DNA from: Vibrio sp. 99-8-1
GTDB lineage: Bacteria > Pseudomonadota > Gammaproteobacteria > Enterobacterales > Vibrionaceae
Reading direction: 5' to 3'
NCBI RefSeq assembly: GCF_013114595.1
Contig: NZ_VTXE01000002.1
Span: 1-64,000 of the forward strand
Length of the DNA: 64,000 nucleotides
Below are positions 1-9,362 of this stretch, piece by piece. The notes below the pieces were generated by a model. It was not told where the DNA came from and searched no databases. It saw only the letters and a list, made by a program, of their open reading frames with translations. Position 1 is the stretch's first letter; the number at the start of each line of letters is the position of its first letter. Position numbers and translations under genes: made by a program.

Positions 1-104
1 TGTTACTGATTCTTGCCGTAGAATGACTATGCCTTCAAATCAGTGCCTTGATCAGCAGCCAATAAATTCTCGCTGAACAAGCACCTTGAGGTCACTTGAG
101 TATA
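1..104 (+). repeat. MITE-like repeat, copy A (right end only)
   Basis: This is the right-hand 104 bases of a dispersed repeat whose full copies lie at 13629-13893 and 38686-38950 in the same orientation. It ends with the terminal inverted repeat CTTGAGGTCACTTGAGTATA. The left part lies outside the window. It stops 26 bases short of the dksA terminator, so it lies downstream of dksA and does not touch a gene. No coding capacity is seen. Confidence 0.9.
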
Positions 105-129
105 GTGGGTTACGTATCGCTTTCAACAA

Positions 130-153
130 AAAAAGGAGCCTAAGCTCCTTTTT
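130..153 (-). terminator. Intrinsic terminator of dksA
   Basis: The hairpin AAAAAGGAGC / GCTCCTTTTT has a four-base loop and a T-run on either strand. It lies 16 bases beyond the dksA stop codon. Confidence 0.85.
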
Positions 154-168
154 AGCAGTAACGCAAGA

Positions 169-612
169 TTAACCTTGCATCTGTCTCTCTTTCATTTCAG
201 CTAATGTCTTACAGTCGATACATAGATCGGCAGTAGGGCGAGCTTCAAGGCGACGAACACCAATTTCTACACCGCAAGATTCACAAAAACCAAAATCATC
301 TTCTTCAATCTTGAGAAGTGTTTTCTCAATCTTTTTGATTAGTCGACGTTCACGATCACGGTTACGAAGTTCTAAACTGAATTCCTCTTCTTGTGATGCG
401 CGATCAACTGGATCTGGGAAATTTGCTGCTTCGTCCTGCATATGGTGCACAGTACGCTCAACTTCATCCCTAAGTTGATTACGCCAAGCTTCTAAAATCT
501 TAGTAAAATGAGCCATTTGTTCTGGTGACATATATTCTTCACCAGCTTTTTCCTGATAGGGCTCAACACCTGCAATGGCTAGGATGCCTAGCGCTTTTTT
601 CTTTTCTGGCAT
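169..612 (-). CDS. dksA: RNA polymerase-binding transcription factor DksA
   Basis: DksA binds the RNA polymerase secondary channel and, with ppGpp, adjusts initiation at rRNA and amino-acid promoters. The 147-residue length is close to the 151 of E. coli. A long helical coiled-coil (about residues 33-105) carries the tip motif DPVDRAS with the conserved acidic residues. It is followed by a four-cysteine zinc finger (CESC and, after 17 residues, CIDC; about 110-135). The ATG is preceded by an AGGAG-like site on the minus strand. It lies downstream of sfsA in the same direction, the gene pair also seen in E. coli, and ends at a clear terminator. Nothing is truncated. Confidence 0.98.
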   Translation of the reverse strand: MPEKKKALGILAIAGVEPYQEKAGEEYMSPEQMAHFTKILEAWRNQLRDEVERTVHHMQDEAANFPDPVDRASQEEEFSLELRNRDRERRLIKKIEKTLLKIEEDDFGFCESCGVEIGVRRLEARPTADLCIDCKTLAEMKERQMQG

Positions 613-763
613 ACCTCATCTCCTACTTACACCAATTATTAACTGATTTGCAGTTAATTTAAGGCGGGTATTTTTAGCAGAAAGAAAAGCTGGAAGCAAA
701 CACTGGATTTTTCTAATTGTTCCCAGTGTGAAGATCGCATCATTTTCGCATAACAGTTTTTGC

Positions 764-1474
764 TTAACTATCAATAAACGGGATAGGTTTCACAAGATTC
801 ATTTTGCTATTTGATATTTCTGCTTTATAGCAGAGGATCTCTACACCAACTTCTTTTGCTTGTTTTAATAATTGTGAATAATGTGCATCTATATGGTGTG
901 CAGCGGATACTTTTTCAATCCCTGAATGTAAAACAGTAAACAAAAGTACGGCTCTGCTTCCAGAATTGACCATTTCTGTGAGTTCACGCAGATGCTTCTG
1001 CCCTCTCGTTGTGACCGTATCAGGAAAATACCCTTGTCCATTCTCCTCAAGTAAGGTCACGCTTTTTACTTCAATATAGCACGGTGTTCTATGCTCTGAT
1101 TGGAGATAGATATCAATTCGGCTATTTTCGCGACCATATTTTACTTCAGTTTTAAGGTTTTCATAGTCAGACAGTTCTTTAATTACGCCATTCTTGATCG
1201 CTTCAACAGCAAGTTGATTGGCTTTTAGAGTGTTAATGGCAATGAGATCACCTTGTGGGGTCTGGCTCAACTCCCAACTATTAGGGTATTTTCTTTTTAT
1301 ATTGCTAGACGTTGAGAACCAAACTTTGTTTCCCGGTTCAGCACACCCGGTCATGGCACCTGTGTTTGCACAATGAATGGTTCGGATTGTGCCATCTTCT
1401 AATTCTATGTCGGCCAGGAATCGTTTATAGCGTTTTATTAATCGGCCACTTTCTAGTATCGGTTCAAATTGCAT
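764..1474 (-). CDS. sfsA: Sugar fermentation stimulation protein SfsA
   Basis: This is a 236-residue SfsA-family protein of full length. The family has an N-terminal OB-like part and a C-terminal PD-(D/E)XK nuclease-like part. The sequence shows the matching core: RIDIYL followed by IEVKSVTL (about residues 118-140). E. coli SfsA was found as a factor that raises maltose utilisation when overexpressed, and it binds DNA without clear specificity. Its molecular role is unsettled. It sits 151 bases upstream of dksA on the same strand and may be partly cotranscribed with it. A repeat copy separates its start from the divergent hrpB gene. Confidence 0.95.
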   Translation of the reverse strand: MQFEPILESGRLIKRYKRFLADIELEDGTIRTIHCANTGAMTGCAEPGNKVWFSTSSNIKRKYPNSWELSQTPQGDLIAINTLKANQLAVEAIKNGVIKELSDYENLKTEVKYGRENSRIDIYLQSEHRTPCYIEVKSVTLLEENGQGYFPDTVTTRGQKHLRELTEMVNSGSRAVLLFTVLHSGIEKVSAAHHIDAHYSQLLKQAKEVGVEILCYKAEISNSKMNLVKPIPFIDS

Positions 1475-1507
1475 AGTCTGTTGTTTTTATTCATAGGATG
1501 AGTTTAT

Positions 1508-1772
1508 TATACTCAAGTGACCTCAAGATGCTTGCTCCGTGAGAACTTATTGGTTTCTGATCAAGGCATTGATTTGAAAGCACAGTCATTTTATGGCAAC
1601 AATCAGTAACACAGAGCAGGAGCCAATAAAGCTTGCCTGTTGGGATCTCATCTGCATGCCCATTTTTACGTCAGATAGCTTTGAAAGGGGATGCCATTTC
1701 TTCGATTATCTTTCTTGAACTGAACCTGTTGATGCCGCTCTGAATCCTGCACCTAGAGGTCACTTGAGTATA
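1508..1772 (-). repeat. MITE-like repeat, copy B (full length, reverse orientation)
   Basis: This is a 265-bp non-coding element bounded by TATACTCAAG... and ...CTTGAGTATA. The interior is the reverse complement of the copies at 13629 and 38686. It fills most of the gap between the divergently transcribed sfsA and hrpB, so their promoters must lie inside or very close to it. The terminal TA on each side fits a TA target duplication. Confidence 0.9.
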
Positions 1773-1823
1773 TACTGTATCAAATCCAAGATGTTTTTAA
1801 TTGCGATAGCATAAGGCTCTCCA

Positions 1824-4289
1824 GTGTCACAACTTCCGATTCAAGCTGTTCTTCCAGAATTACTAAAAAAACTGCAATTAGAGAGTCAACTTATCTTAAA
1901 AGCCCCTCCAGGCGCCGGAAAGTCGACGCTATTACCACTAGAAATACTCAAGCAAAAGTGGTTGTCGGGTAAAATAGTTATGCTTGAACCTAGACGTTTG
2001 GCGGCAAGGAATATTGCTCGATATTTAGCGAGCCAGCTTAATGAAAACGTTGGTGAGACGATTGGCTACCGTGTTAGAGGTGAAAGTAAAACCAGTGCGT
2101 CGACTCGATTAGAGATAGTGACAGAAGGGATAATGACTAGGATGATCCAGTCTGCTCCCGAACTGTCGGGCGTTGAATTGCTGATTTTTGATGAATTTCA
2201 TGAGAGAAGCATTCATGCTGATGTTTCTTTGGCGTTTAGTTTAGAAGTGCAACAAGTTTTTAGAGATGACCTTAAACTGCTGATAATGTCGGCAACGTTA
2301 GATCAATCAGCACTGCAACGATTGTTGCCTGAAGCTGCCTATGTAGAGTCTCAGGGGCGACATTATCCGATTGAATATCGTTATGCTCCTTTGAGAGTGA
2401 ATGAAAGAATGGACCAGATGATATCTCGTCAAATCCGCACGCTCCTTGATTCAGAATCCGGTTCAATTTTAGTTTTTTTGCCGGGTATGGCAGCCATCAA
2501 GCAGGTACAAAATAAACTCAATATCGCCATGGATAACGTGGATGTACTGCCACTTTATGGTCAACTTGATTTTTCACAACAGCAGAAAGCGATCTCGCCG
2601 AGCAAGTCTGGGAGGCGCAAAGTTGTGTTGGCCACCAATATTGCTGAGACTTCTTTAACTATCGATGGTATTCGAGTGGTTATTGACAGCGGTATAGAGC
2701 GACTGGCTAAGTTTGATTTGAAGTCCGGGATAACCCGTTTAGAAGAAGGGCGCATTGCTCAATCTTCAGCGGAGCAAAGGGCGGGTCGAGCGGGGAGGCT
2801 TGAAGAAGGGGTCTGCTTGCGGATGTACAGTAAGGAGCAACTCGCTCTACAACCGCAAGTTCCACAGGCCGAAATTCTTCATTCAGATTTATCATCGCTC
2901 TGTATGGAACTCTCCCAATGGGGAGTGACTTCTGTTGAGGAGCTGAGTTGGCTGGATATACCCTCGATAAACGCCATTAATCAAGGCTATGAGCTACTAA
3001 CAAAGCTAGGGTTAGTTACGGATAGTCGGCAGTTAACCGAATGGGGAAAAGAGCAGAGCCAGTTAGGTACCGATGTTCGGTTGGCGGCTATGCTGCTTAA
3101 AGCTAAGCAGAACGGTACTGCTATGCTGAGTTGTGCGTTATGTCTGGTGGCATTAATTGAGGAGTCTCGCCATAGCGGTGTAGACATTGCTAGTGAAGTC
3201 TATGCAATTAAAAATCATCGCCATAATAAGCAGTCACTGATTGCAAAGCGAGTAGCAATACTGGCTAAAAGGATGGCAGTCACGGTTAATTTAAAAGAGA
3301 TAGATGATACTCTGATAGGACTCTGCTTAGCGGTAGCATATCCCGATCGAATCGGACAAAATCGAAATAATCGTTCAGGTAAGTTTATTTTGGCTAATGG
3401 TCATGGTGCGACTATCTCGTCAGATGATCCACTCTCAGATAGCCAGTATATTGTCGCGATTGATCTTATGCGTACTCGAGATAGAGAGAGCCAAATATTT
3501 TTAGCTGCAAAGTTGGATATAGCGTGTTTGACAGAGTCACTGCCATATCTAGTTGAGGAGAGTGAATCGGTAGAGTGGGATGTGGCTAAAGGCCGTTTAA
3601 TCGCTGAAACCAGACAGTGTATCGGTAATTTAGTGATATCAAGAAAGGCACTACCTCAGCCAGCTCAAGCACAGCTAACTCAAGCTTTACTGAACTATAT
3701 TCATCGCTCAGGGCTACAATGCTTGCCTTGGGATAAACAGAGCCAAGCTCTTCTGGAACGGTACCGGTGTGGTGCTGAATGGTTCCCGGAGAAAGAGTGG
3801 CCGAATTTATCTGCAGAAGCTCTACTTACACAACTAGATGCTTGGTTAGAGCCGTTTATGAATAATATGAAAAGCGTGAAATCGCTACAGAGTATTGATT
3901 TATCAGCGGCGCTCACAGCGTATTTAGGTTGGCCATTAAACCAACAAGTGGATGAGTTGTTGCCCATAGAGTATCAATTACCTACGGGCAGCAAAAAGCG
4001 TATTCGTTATCAAAGCGGTAAAGAGCCTATGCTGTCAGTGCGAATGCAAGAAGTGTTTGGAGAGAAAGTCTCCCCAGCGATAGCTAATGGTAGAAAAACC
4101 ATCGTATTAGAGTTACTTTCTCCTGCGCAGAGACCATTACAAATTACGGCGGATTTAGCAGGATTTTGGCAGGGAGCCTATAAAGAGGTGCAAAAAGAGA
4201 TGAAGGGACGATACCCCAAACACCTATGGCCTGACGATCCTGCAAACCATATCGCGACAACCAAAACAAAACGACAGTTGAAAATATGA
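1824..4289 (+). CDS. hrpB: ATP-dependent RNA helicase-like protein HrpB
   Basis: This is an 821-residue DEAH-box helicase of the HrpB family, full length. The N-terminal core shows Walker A APPGAGKST (about residue 27), the Walker B/DEAH-type motif FDEFHERS (about 122), SAT (motif III) and the motif VI QRAGRAGR (about 318). These are followed by the helicase-associated domains and the HrpB-specific C-terminal domain. The cellular role of HrpB in gammaproteobacteria is not well defined. It starts at GTG with the family-typical N-terminus SQLPIQAVLPELL. The stop overlaps the mrcB start by four bases (ATGA), so the two genes are translationally coupled, an arrangement shared with enterics. Confidence 0.96.
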   Translation: MSQLPIQAVLPELLKKLQLESQLILKAPPGAGKSTLLPLEILKQKWLSGKIVMLEPRRLAARNIARYLASQLNENVGETIGYRVRGESKTSASTRLEIVTEGIMTRMIQSAPELSGVELLIFDEFHERSIHADVSLAFSLEVQQVFRDDLKLLIMSATLDQSALQRLLPEAAYVESQGRHYPIEYRYAPLRVNERMDQMISRQIRTLLDSESGSILVFLPGMAAIKQVQNKLNIAMDNVDVLPLYGQLDFSQQQKAISPSKSGRRKVVLATNIAETSLTIDGIRVVIDSGIERLAKFDLKSGITRLEEGRIAQSSAEQRAGRAGRLEEGVCLRMYSKEQLALQPQVPQAEILHSDLSSLCMELSQWGVTSVEELSWLDIPSINAINQGYELLTKLGLVTDSRQLTEWGKEQSQLGTDVRLAAMLLKAKQNGTAMLSCALCLVALIEESRHSGVDIASEVYAIKNHRHNKQSLIAKRVAILAKRMAVTVNLKEIDDTLIGLCLAVAYPDRIGQNRNNRSGKFILANGHGATISSDDPLSDSQYIVAIDLMRTRDRESQIFLAAKLDIACLTESLPYLVEESESVEWDVAKGRLIAETRQCIGNLVISRKALPQPAQAQLTQALLNYIHRSGLQCLPWDKQSQALLERYRCGAEWFPEKEWPNLSAEALLTQLDAWLEPFMNNMKSVKSLQSIDLSAALTAYLGWPLNQQVDELLPIEYQLPTGSKKRIRYQSGKEPMLSVRMQEVFGEKVSPAIANGRKTIVLELLSPAQRPLQITADLAGFWQGAYKEVQKEMKGRYPKHLWPDDPANHIATTKTKRQLKI

Positions 4290-6661
4290 CCAATAAGAAA
4301 GCAGTCGAAAAGAAGAGCAGCGCTAAAAAGCGTGTTGCTGCAAAGAAGAAGCCCAGCAAAAGAGCGGCTACAGGTAAGAGACGCAGCAGAAAGTCAACTC
4401 AAAAAGTGTCACTATTGCGTCGTTTTTGGCGGTTGAGTTGGAAGCTTGCACTGGTTTCCGCCGCTTGTCTGCTGTTTATCGGTATCTACTTAGATACGGT
4501 TGTACGATCCAAATTTGATGGGCAGATATTTGATTTGCCTACGGTTGTGTATGCTCGAGTTCTTACCATTTTCCCTGGGCAGGAGATGAGTATTGCGGAA
4601 ATGAGACAAGAACTTGATGTTTTAAACTATCGAAAAGTAGCAAAGCCTAGACATGCGGGAGAGTATTCATCATCGTCAACCAAGTTAGAGTTAATACGTC
4701 GACCATTCGAGTTTGAAGACGGACCACAGCCGGATAGACGGGTGATGCTTCACTTTGACAATTTAGGCTTGAAGCGAATCTACTCTCTTGAAAATAAAAG
4801 CGACATGGGCTTTTTACGCATAGAGCCTAAAATGCTAGGGATGTTGGAAAATGATGTCGACCAAACTCGCCTTTATTTAAAAAGAGAGCAGTTTCCAGAG
4901 TTTCTTGTTGATGCTCTGCTGACCACGGAAGATAGAGATTTTTATCAACACGATGGGGTTTCTCCTACCTCTATTTTACGTGCATTGGTTGCCAATATTA
5001 AAGCTGGTAGAACGGTACAAGGTGGTAGTACCTTGACCCAACAATTGGCTAAAAACTTGTTTCTATCCCGAGAAAAAACCTTATGGCGGAAAATTAGAGA
5101 AGCGTATATCGCTCTTATCATTGATTATCGTTATGACAAAGACCGAGTATTAGAAGCTTACCTAAATGAAGTGTATCTAGGTCAGGCCCAAGGGCAGGCG
5201 GTACATGGCTTTGGTTTAGCTGCTCGATTCTATTTTGGTGTTCCTCTTCAGGAGTTGAGATTGGATCAATTGGCTCTATTAGTCGGAATGGTTAAAGGCC
5301 CTTCTTATTATAATCCCATCCGTTATCCTGCTCGCAGTAAAGCGCGACGAGATTTAGTGTTAAGGCTGCTAATGCAGCAAGAGATTCTGACCGCGGCACA
5401 ATACGATCAAGCAGTAAGTCGGGAGTTGGATATACAGAAAAAGCCACAAATAGCCAGCAGACAACCCGCATACTTTCAACAATTGAAAATAGAGTTGCAA
5501 GAGAAGTTGGGGGATGAATTTCACCAACATGCTGGATTACAACTGTTTACAACATTGGATCCTGTCTCTCAATCGCTAATGGAGAAAGCGGTAGCGAAAA
5601 AAGTCGCACAGCTAGAAAAAAATAGCGGTAAAGGTCTGGAGGCAGCAGTGGTTGCTGTAGACAGGCAGACGGGAGAGATACGAGCCATGGTTGGTGGGAA
5701 AAGAGCGGGTTATGATGGATTTAATCGAGCGTTAAATGCCAGTCGGCCAATAGGCTCTCTGGTCAAGCCAGCCGTTTATCTAACTGCGCTCTCTTCTCCA
5801 TCTCAGTATACATTGGCGACAACGTTACAAGATAAACCAATCAAGATGAAAGGGAGTAAAGGGTCTGTATGGCAGCCACAAAATTTTGATAAAAAATTTA
5901 GAGGAGAGGTGCCTTTATATAAAGCGTTAGCCTACTCGCTAAACATACCGACAGTTCGTCTTGGTTTGGCATTAGGGATTCCGAAGGTGACGAACACGCT
6001 AGACGCGCTAGGGGTTGATAGACAAGAGATTCGTCCGGTACCTGCTATGTTCTTAGGCGCTTTTTCTCTCTCTCCTTTTCAAGTGTCGCAAATGTATCAG
6101 ACGTTAACTAATTCCGGAAAACTGGCAAAATTATCAGCACTGCGTATGGTAAAAGACATTGATGACAACGTATTATATCAATCCATCCCAACCATGAGTG
6201 CGACGGTGGATGAGCAAGCGGCGTGGTTAACAACTTATGCGATGAAAAAAGCCGTAGCAGAAGGCACTGGCCGTTATTTGCAGGGTCAATTTGGTTGGGC
6301 GGCATTGGCGGGGAAAACCGGAACCAGTAATGATAGCCGAGACAGTTGGTTTGTTGGGGTTGATGGACGTGAAGTGGTTACCATTTGGGTTGGGCGGGAT
6401 GATAATAAACCGACTAAATTAACGGGATCGAGTGGAGCTTTGCGAGTTTATGCTGAGTATTTGAACAAGAGGATCCCGCAACGCTTGTCATTACCGTGGC
6501 CAAAAAGTATCTCTACCCTAGGGTTTAGCAGAACAAGCAGTGGTGCTCTTAAATTGGATTGCTCAAACAGTTTTAAATTACCTGTATGGGACAAAGATGG
6601 TCAAATTCTTCGTTCTTGTCAGAGCTCACCCGCACAGTGGATAAAAAGGCTTTTTGAATAA
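4286..6661 (+). CDS. mrcB: Penicillin-binding protein 1b (bifunctional transglycosylase/transpeptidase)
   Basis: This class A PBP polymerises lipid II and cross-links peptidoglycan on the outer face of the inner membrane. Its 791 residues comprise a basic Lys-rich cytoplasmic tail (1-45), one membrane segment (about 48-68) and a UB2H-like region. The GT51 domain has EDRDFYQHDG and GGSTLTQQLAKNLF. The transpeptidase domain has the SXXK serine in GSLVKPAVY, the SXN motif YSLN and the KTG motif AGKTGTSND. The start overlaps the hrpB stop. All catalytic motifs are present. The lipoprotein activator LpoB, known for E. coli PBP1b, is not encoded nearby. Confidence 0.97.
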   Translation: MTNKKAVEKKSSAKKRVAAKKKPSKRAATGKRRSRKSTQKVSLLRRFWRLSWKLALVSAACLLFIGIYLDTVVRSKFDGQIFDLPTVVYARVLTIFPGQEMSIAEMRQELDVLNYRKVAKPRHAGEYSSSSTKLELIRRPFEFEDGPQPDRRVMLHFDNLGLKRIYSLENKSDMGFLRIEPKMLGMLENDVDQTRLYLKREQFPEFLVDALLTTEDRDFYQHDGVSPTSILRALVANIKAGRTVQGGSTLTQQLAKNLFLSREKTLWRKIREAYIALIIDYRYDKDRVLEAYLNEVYLGQAQGQAVHGFGLAARFYFGVPLQELRLDQLALLVGMVKGPSYYNPIRYPARSKARRDLVLRLLMQQEILTAAQYDQAVSRELDIQKKPQIASRQPAYFQQLKIELQEKLGDEFHQHAGLQLFTTLDPVSQSLMEKAVAKKVAQLEKNSGKGLEAAVVAVDRQTGEIRAMVGGKRAGYDGFNRALNASRPIGSLVKPAVYLTALSSPSQYTLATTLQDKPIKMKGSKGSVWQPQNFDKKFRGEVPLYKALAYSLNIPTVRLGLALGIPKVTNTLDALGVDRQEIRPVPAMFLGAFSLSPFQVSQMYQTLTNSGKLAKLSALRMVKDIDDNVLYQSIPTMSATVDEQAAWLTTYAMKKAVAEGTGRYLQGQFGWAALAGKTGTSNDSRDSWFVGVDGREVVTIWVGRDDNKPTKLTGSSGALRVYAEYLNKRIPQRLSLPWPKSISTLGFSRTSSGALKLDCSNSFKLPVWDKDGQILRSCQSSPAQWIKRLFE

Positions 6662-6765
6662 GCCGATTACGGTTAATTAAATGATGATTTCTCCGGTAGT
6701 GTCGTTTAAATCGCCACTATTGATATGTGTTTTAATTCTAAATCCACTTTCTTTGAGGTTTGGGC

Positions 6766-9096
6766 GTGAAAGGATTTTATGACTACTTACGAATCGTAGC
6801 GATTGTATGCTGCTGTTACTCTGTGAGCATACACGCTGCACAAGTTACTGCGGATTCGTCTTCTCAGGAACGTCCTACCATCGCCGTGGTATTGGCCGGA
6901 GGAGGAGCAAAAGGTGCCGCACATATTGGCGTACTCAAAGCGCTGGAAGAGATGCACATTCCTGTGGATATTGTGACAGGAACCAGTATGGGGGCGTATG
7001 TTGGAGGCTTGTATGCCACAGGCATGAGCGCCGATGAGATAGAAGCGTTAATTTATACTACGGATTGGAATAGCGGTTATCGTGACAGAGTCAGTCGTAG
7101 TGATAGACGAGTAAGAGATAAAGCCTATGAAGACTACTTTCAACTGACCACAGACTTAGGGCTAGGTTGGGGGGAGATACGTTCGCCTAAAGGGATCGTT
7201 CAAGGGCAAACTATGATGCGGATTCTCCGCGAATCATCAGGAAACTTCCCTAGATTTGAGTCATTTGATTTACTTCCTCTTCGTTATCGGGCCGTTGCTA
7301 CCGACATCGTAGAGCTGGATGAAGTCGTGTTGGATAAAGGATTACTTACCGATGCGATGATGGCCAGTATGTCGGTGCCGGGAGCTCTGCCGCCTTTCCC
7401 TTTAGAGGGTAAGTTACTTGTTGATGGCGGAGTGACCAATAATATGCCCGTCGATCTAGCACGCTCTATGGGGGCGGATATCGTTATTGCCGTAGATATA
7501 AGCACTGATTATCTCGATCAAGAAGGCGTGATCGATATGATGACGGTTGCCGGTCAACTTTCCAATTATCTTGTTCGGCGTACCACTAATGAACAAGCTG
7601 AGCAGTTAACGGACAAGGATACACTGTTAAAACCTGCTGTTGGGGAAATGGAGACCATGGAGTTTGACAAAATGCCTCAAGCTTATCGTTTCGGTTACCA
7701 AGCGGCACAGCAACAAAGTGAAAAACTGCAAAGATATGCGGTGACAGTTGCTCAGTATCAAAAGTATATCGACGATAAAGAAGATGCCAGAAGAGCTCTA
7801 AAACATGGTGATGAGCTGGTGGTGGATAACATCGTGCTTAATAACCATTCACATTATAAAGATGAGCTGGTGCTTGATCGTTTAGGAGTGAGTACCGGTG
7901 AGAGAGTATCGACAGAGTCTTTAGAGTTGAGTGTCAGTAACCTCTATGCCTTAGATAGGTTTGAAACTGTCTCGTATCATTTTGATACATCATCCGATGA
8001 AACCACACTGACTTTTAATGTAAAAGAGAAAGAGTGGGGACCTAACTATGTTAATTTTCGTTTTTTCTTAGAGGAAGATTTTACTTCTGAGAGTCAATAT
8101 GCCTTGGGTGTATCCACCAACTTTACTGGACTAAATAGCGTTGGGGCTGAGTTAAAAGCGAATTTAGAGCTGGGGACCGACAGAAATATTGCGCTTAACT
8201 GGTCTTCGCCATTTTTTAGTAATCAGTACTTATTAAATTTACTGAGTGTCAGTTATAGCAAAGATAAAAAGAATACTCCTATATCGGGCTTAAATGGTGA
8301 AAGTAACTTGGATATGGCGGATAACTCTTTATCCACGACTTATTCGGAGTTTAAAGGCGAAGCCGCCATTGGTTTTCAGCCTCAGTTATGGCAAGAGTTA
8401 AGGGTAGGTGCCCGTTTTATTGATGGTGAGGCAAACCTAAGTACAGCTCCAGATTATGGCTTTGCGGACTATACAAGGAAAGGTATGTTTGCTCGCTATC
8501 GCATTGATACTCTAGATGATTTTAGTTTGCCTACCAAGGGATTTCAGTTTGATATTGAGTACTTTGTGTCGGATGATTCTGTGAAAGGTTCCACTATAGT
8601 AAGGGACGAAAACAACGATCAAGAAGAGTTTGATTTCAAAGACGATGTGGTTCATGAAATTTCAACCCTTGTACGTGGTGCCTATAGTTTTGGTGATAAT
8701 ACTTTAGTCGGACATCTTGAATATGGCGCGGTAGAGGACAAAACCGCCAATAATCTTGCTATTCAACCTAAAGAGCTTGGCGGATTTTTGCGTTTGTCGG
8801 GAATATCCAGAAACAGCCTTGTTGGTCAAAACCTGTTTTTTAGTAGCTTAGTTTATCGTTATCGCTGGTTTAATAATGATTTTGGGCTGTTCACTGCCCC
8901 GGTTTACTTAGGTGCGTCATATGAGTATGGCGGAGTATGGAATGATACAGATGTCAAAATCAAAGACGCGCCTCTTTACCATGCAGGGTCTGTTTTTGCT
9001 GGTGTAGCATCACCTATTGGGCCGATTGTATTTGCATTTGGGATGACAGAAGGACATCGTCAATCTGTTTACTTAATACTCGGTCATACTTTTTAG
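6766..9096 (+). CDS. Patatin-like phospholipase fused to POTRA and outer-membrane barrel (PlpD-like, type Vd)
   Basis: I chose GTG 6766 because GAGG at 6755-6758 is seven bases upstream; the in-frame TTG at 6760 is too close. A signal peptide (about 1-23, ending IHAA) precedes a patatin domain. That domain has the oxyanion loop GGGAKG, the nucleophile elbow GTSMG and the catalytic-Asp motif DGG (about residue 220). A POTRA-like segment (about 335-410) leads into a long beta-rich region ending in a C-terminal Phe (LGHTF), as outer-membrane barrels do. This layout matches PlpD of Pseudomonas, a type Vd autotransporter that displays or releases a lipase. The substrate is unknown. It is a single gene between mrcB and acnB, with no sign of recent transfer. 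Confidence 0.9.
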   Translation: MKGFYDYLRIVAIVCCCYSVSIHAAQVTADSSSQERPTIAVVLAGGGAKGAAHIGVLKALEEMHIPVDIVTGTSMGAYVGGLYATGMSADEIEALIYTTDWNSGYRDRVSRSDRRVRDKAYEDYFQLTTDLGLGWGEIRSPKGIVQGQTMMRILRESSGNFPRFESFDLLPLRYRAVATDIVELDEVVLDKGLLTDAMMASMSVPGALPPFPLEGKLLVDGGVTNNMPVDLARSMGADIVIAVDISTDYLDQEGVIDMMTVAGQLSNYLVRRTTNEQAEQLTDKDTLLKPAVGEMETMEFDKMPQAYRFGYQAAQQQSEKLQRYAVTVAQYQKYIDDKEDARRALKHGDELVVDNIVLNNHSHYKDELVLDRLGVSTGERVSTESLELSVSNLYALDRFETVSYHFDTSSDETTLTFNVKEKEWGPNYVNFRFFLEEDFTSESQYALGVSTNFTGLNSVGAELKANLELGTDRNIALNWSSPFFSNQYLLNLLSVSYSKDKKNTPISGLNGESNLDMADNSLSTTYSEFKGEAAIGFQPQLWQELRVGARFIDGEANLSTAPDYGFADYTRKGMFARYRIDTLDDFSLPTKGFQFDIEYFVSDDSVKGSTIVRDENNDQEEFDFKDDVVHEISTLVRGAYSFGDNTLVGHLEYGAVEDKTANNLAIQPKELGGFLRLSGISRNSLVGQNLFFSSLVYRYRWFNNDFGLFTAPVYLGASYEYGGVWNDTDVKIKDAPLYHAGSVFAGVASPIGPIVFAFGMTEGHRQSVYLILGHTF

Positions 9097-9362
9097 TCTA
9101 ATAACAAATAATAAAAATCATAAAATTCATAATGATATAAATTGCGCATTGTAGAACTTTAGTCGCAAGATGATATGTTGGTCAAAATGATTGGATTTTA
9201 ATTTTTAGTTAAATTTGCTATTCTCTCTTGCACAGTTTGGCCCTCGCCGCTGTCCGTTTATTAACCTGAATTAAATAATAATGTGCGGCAGGAAGCCAAG
9301 TTTTCCAAGGATGTTCATTTTCATACTAAAAAGAAATTGAACCGCAATGAGAGGAATTAGTC

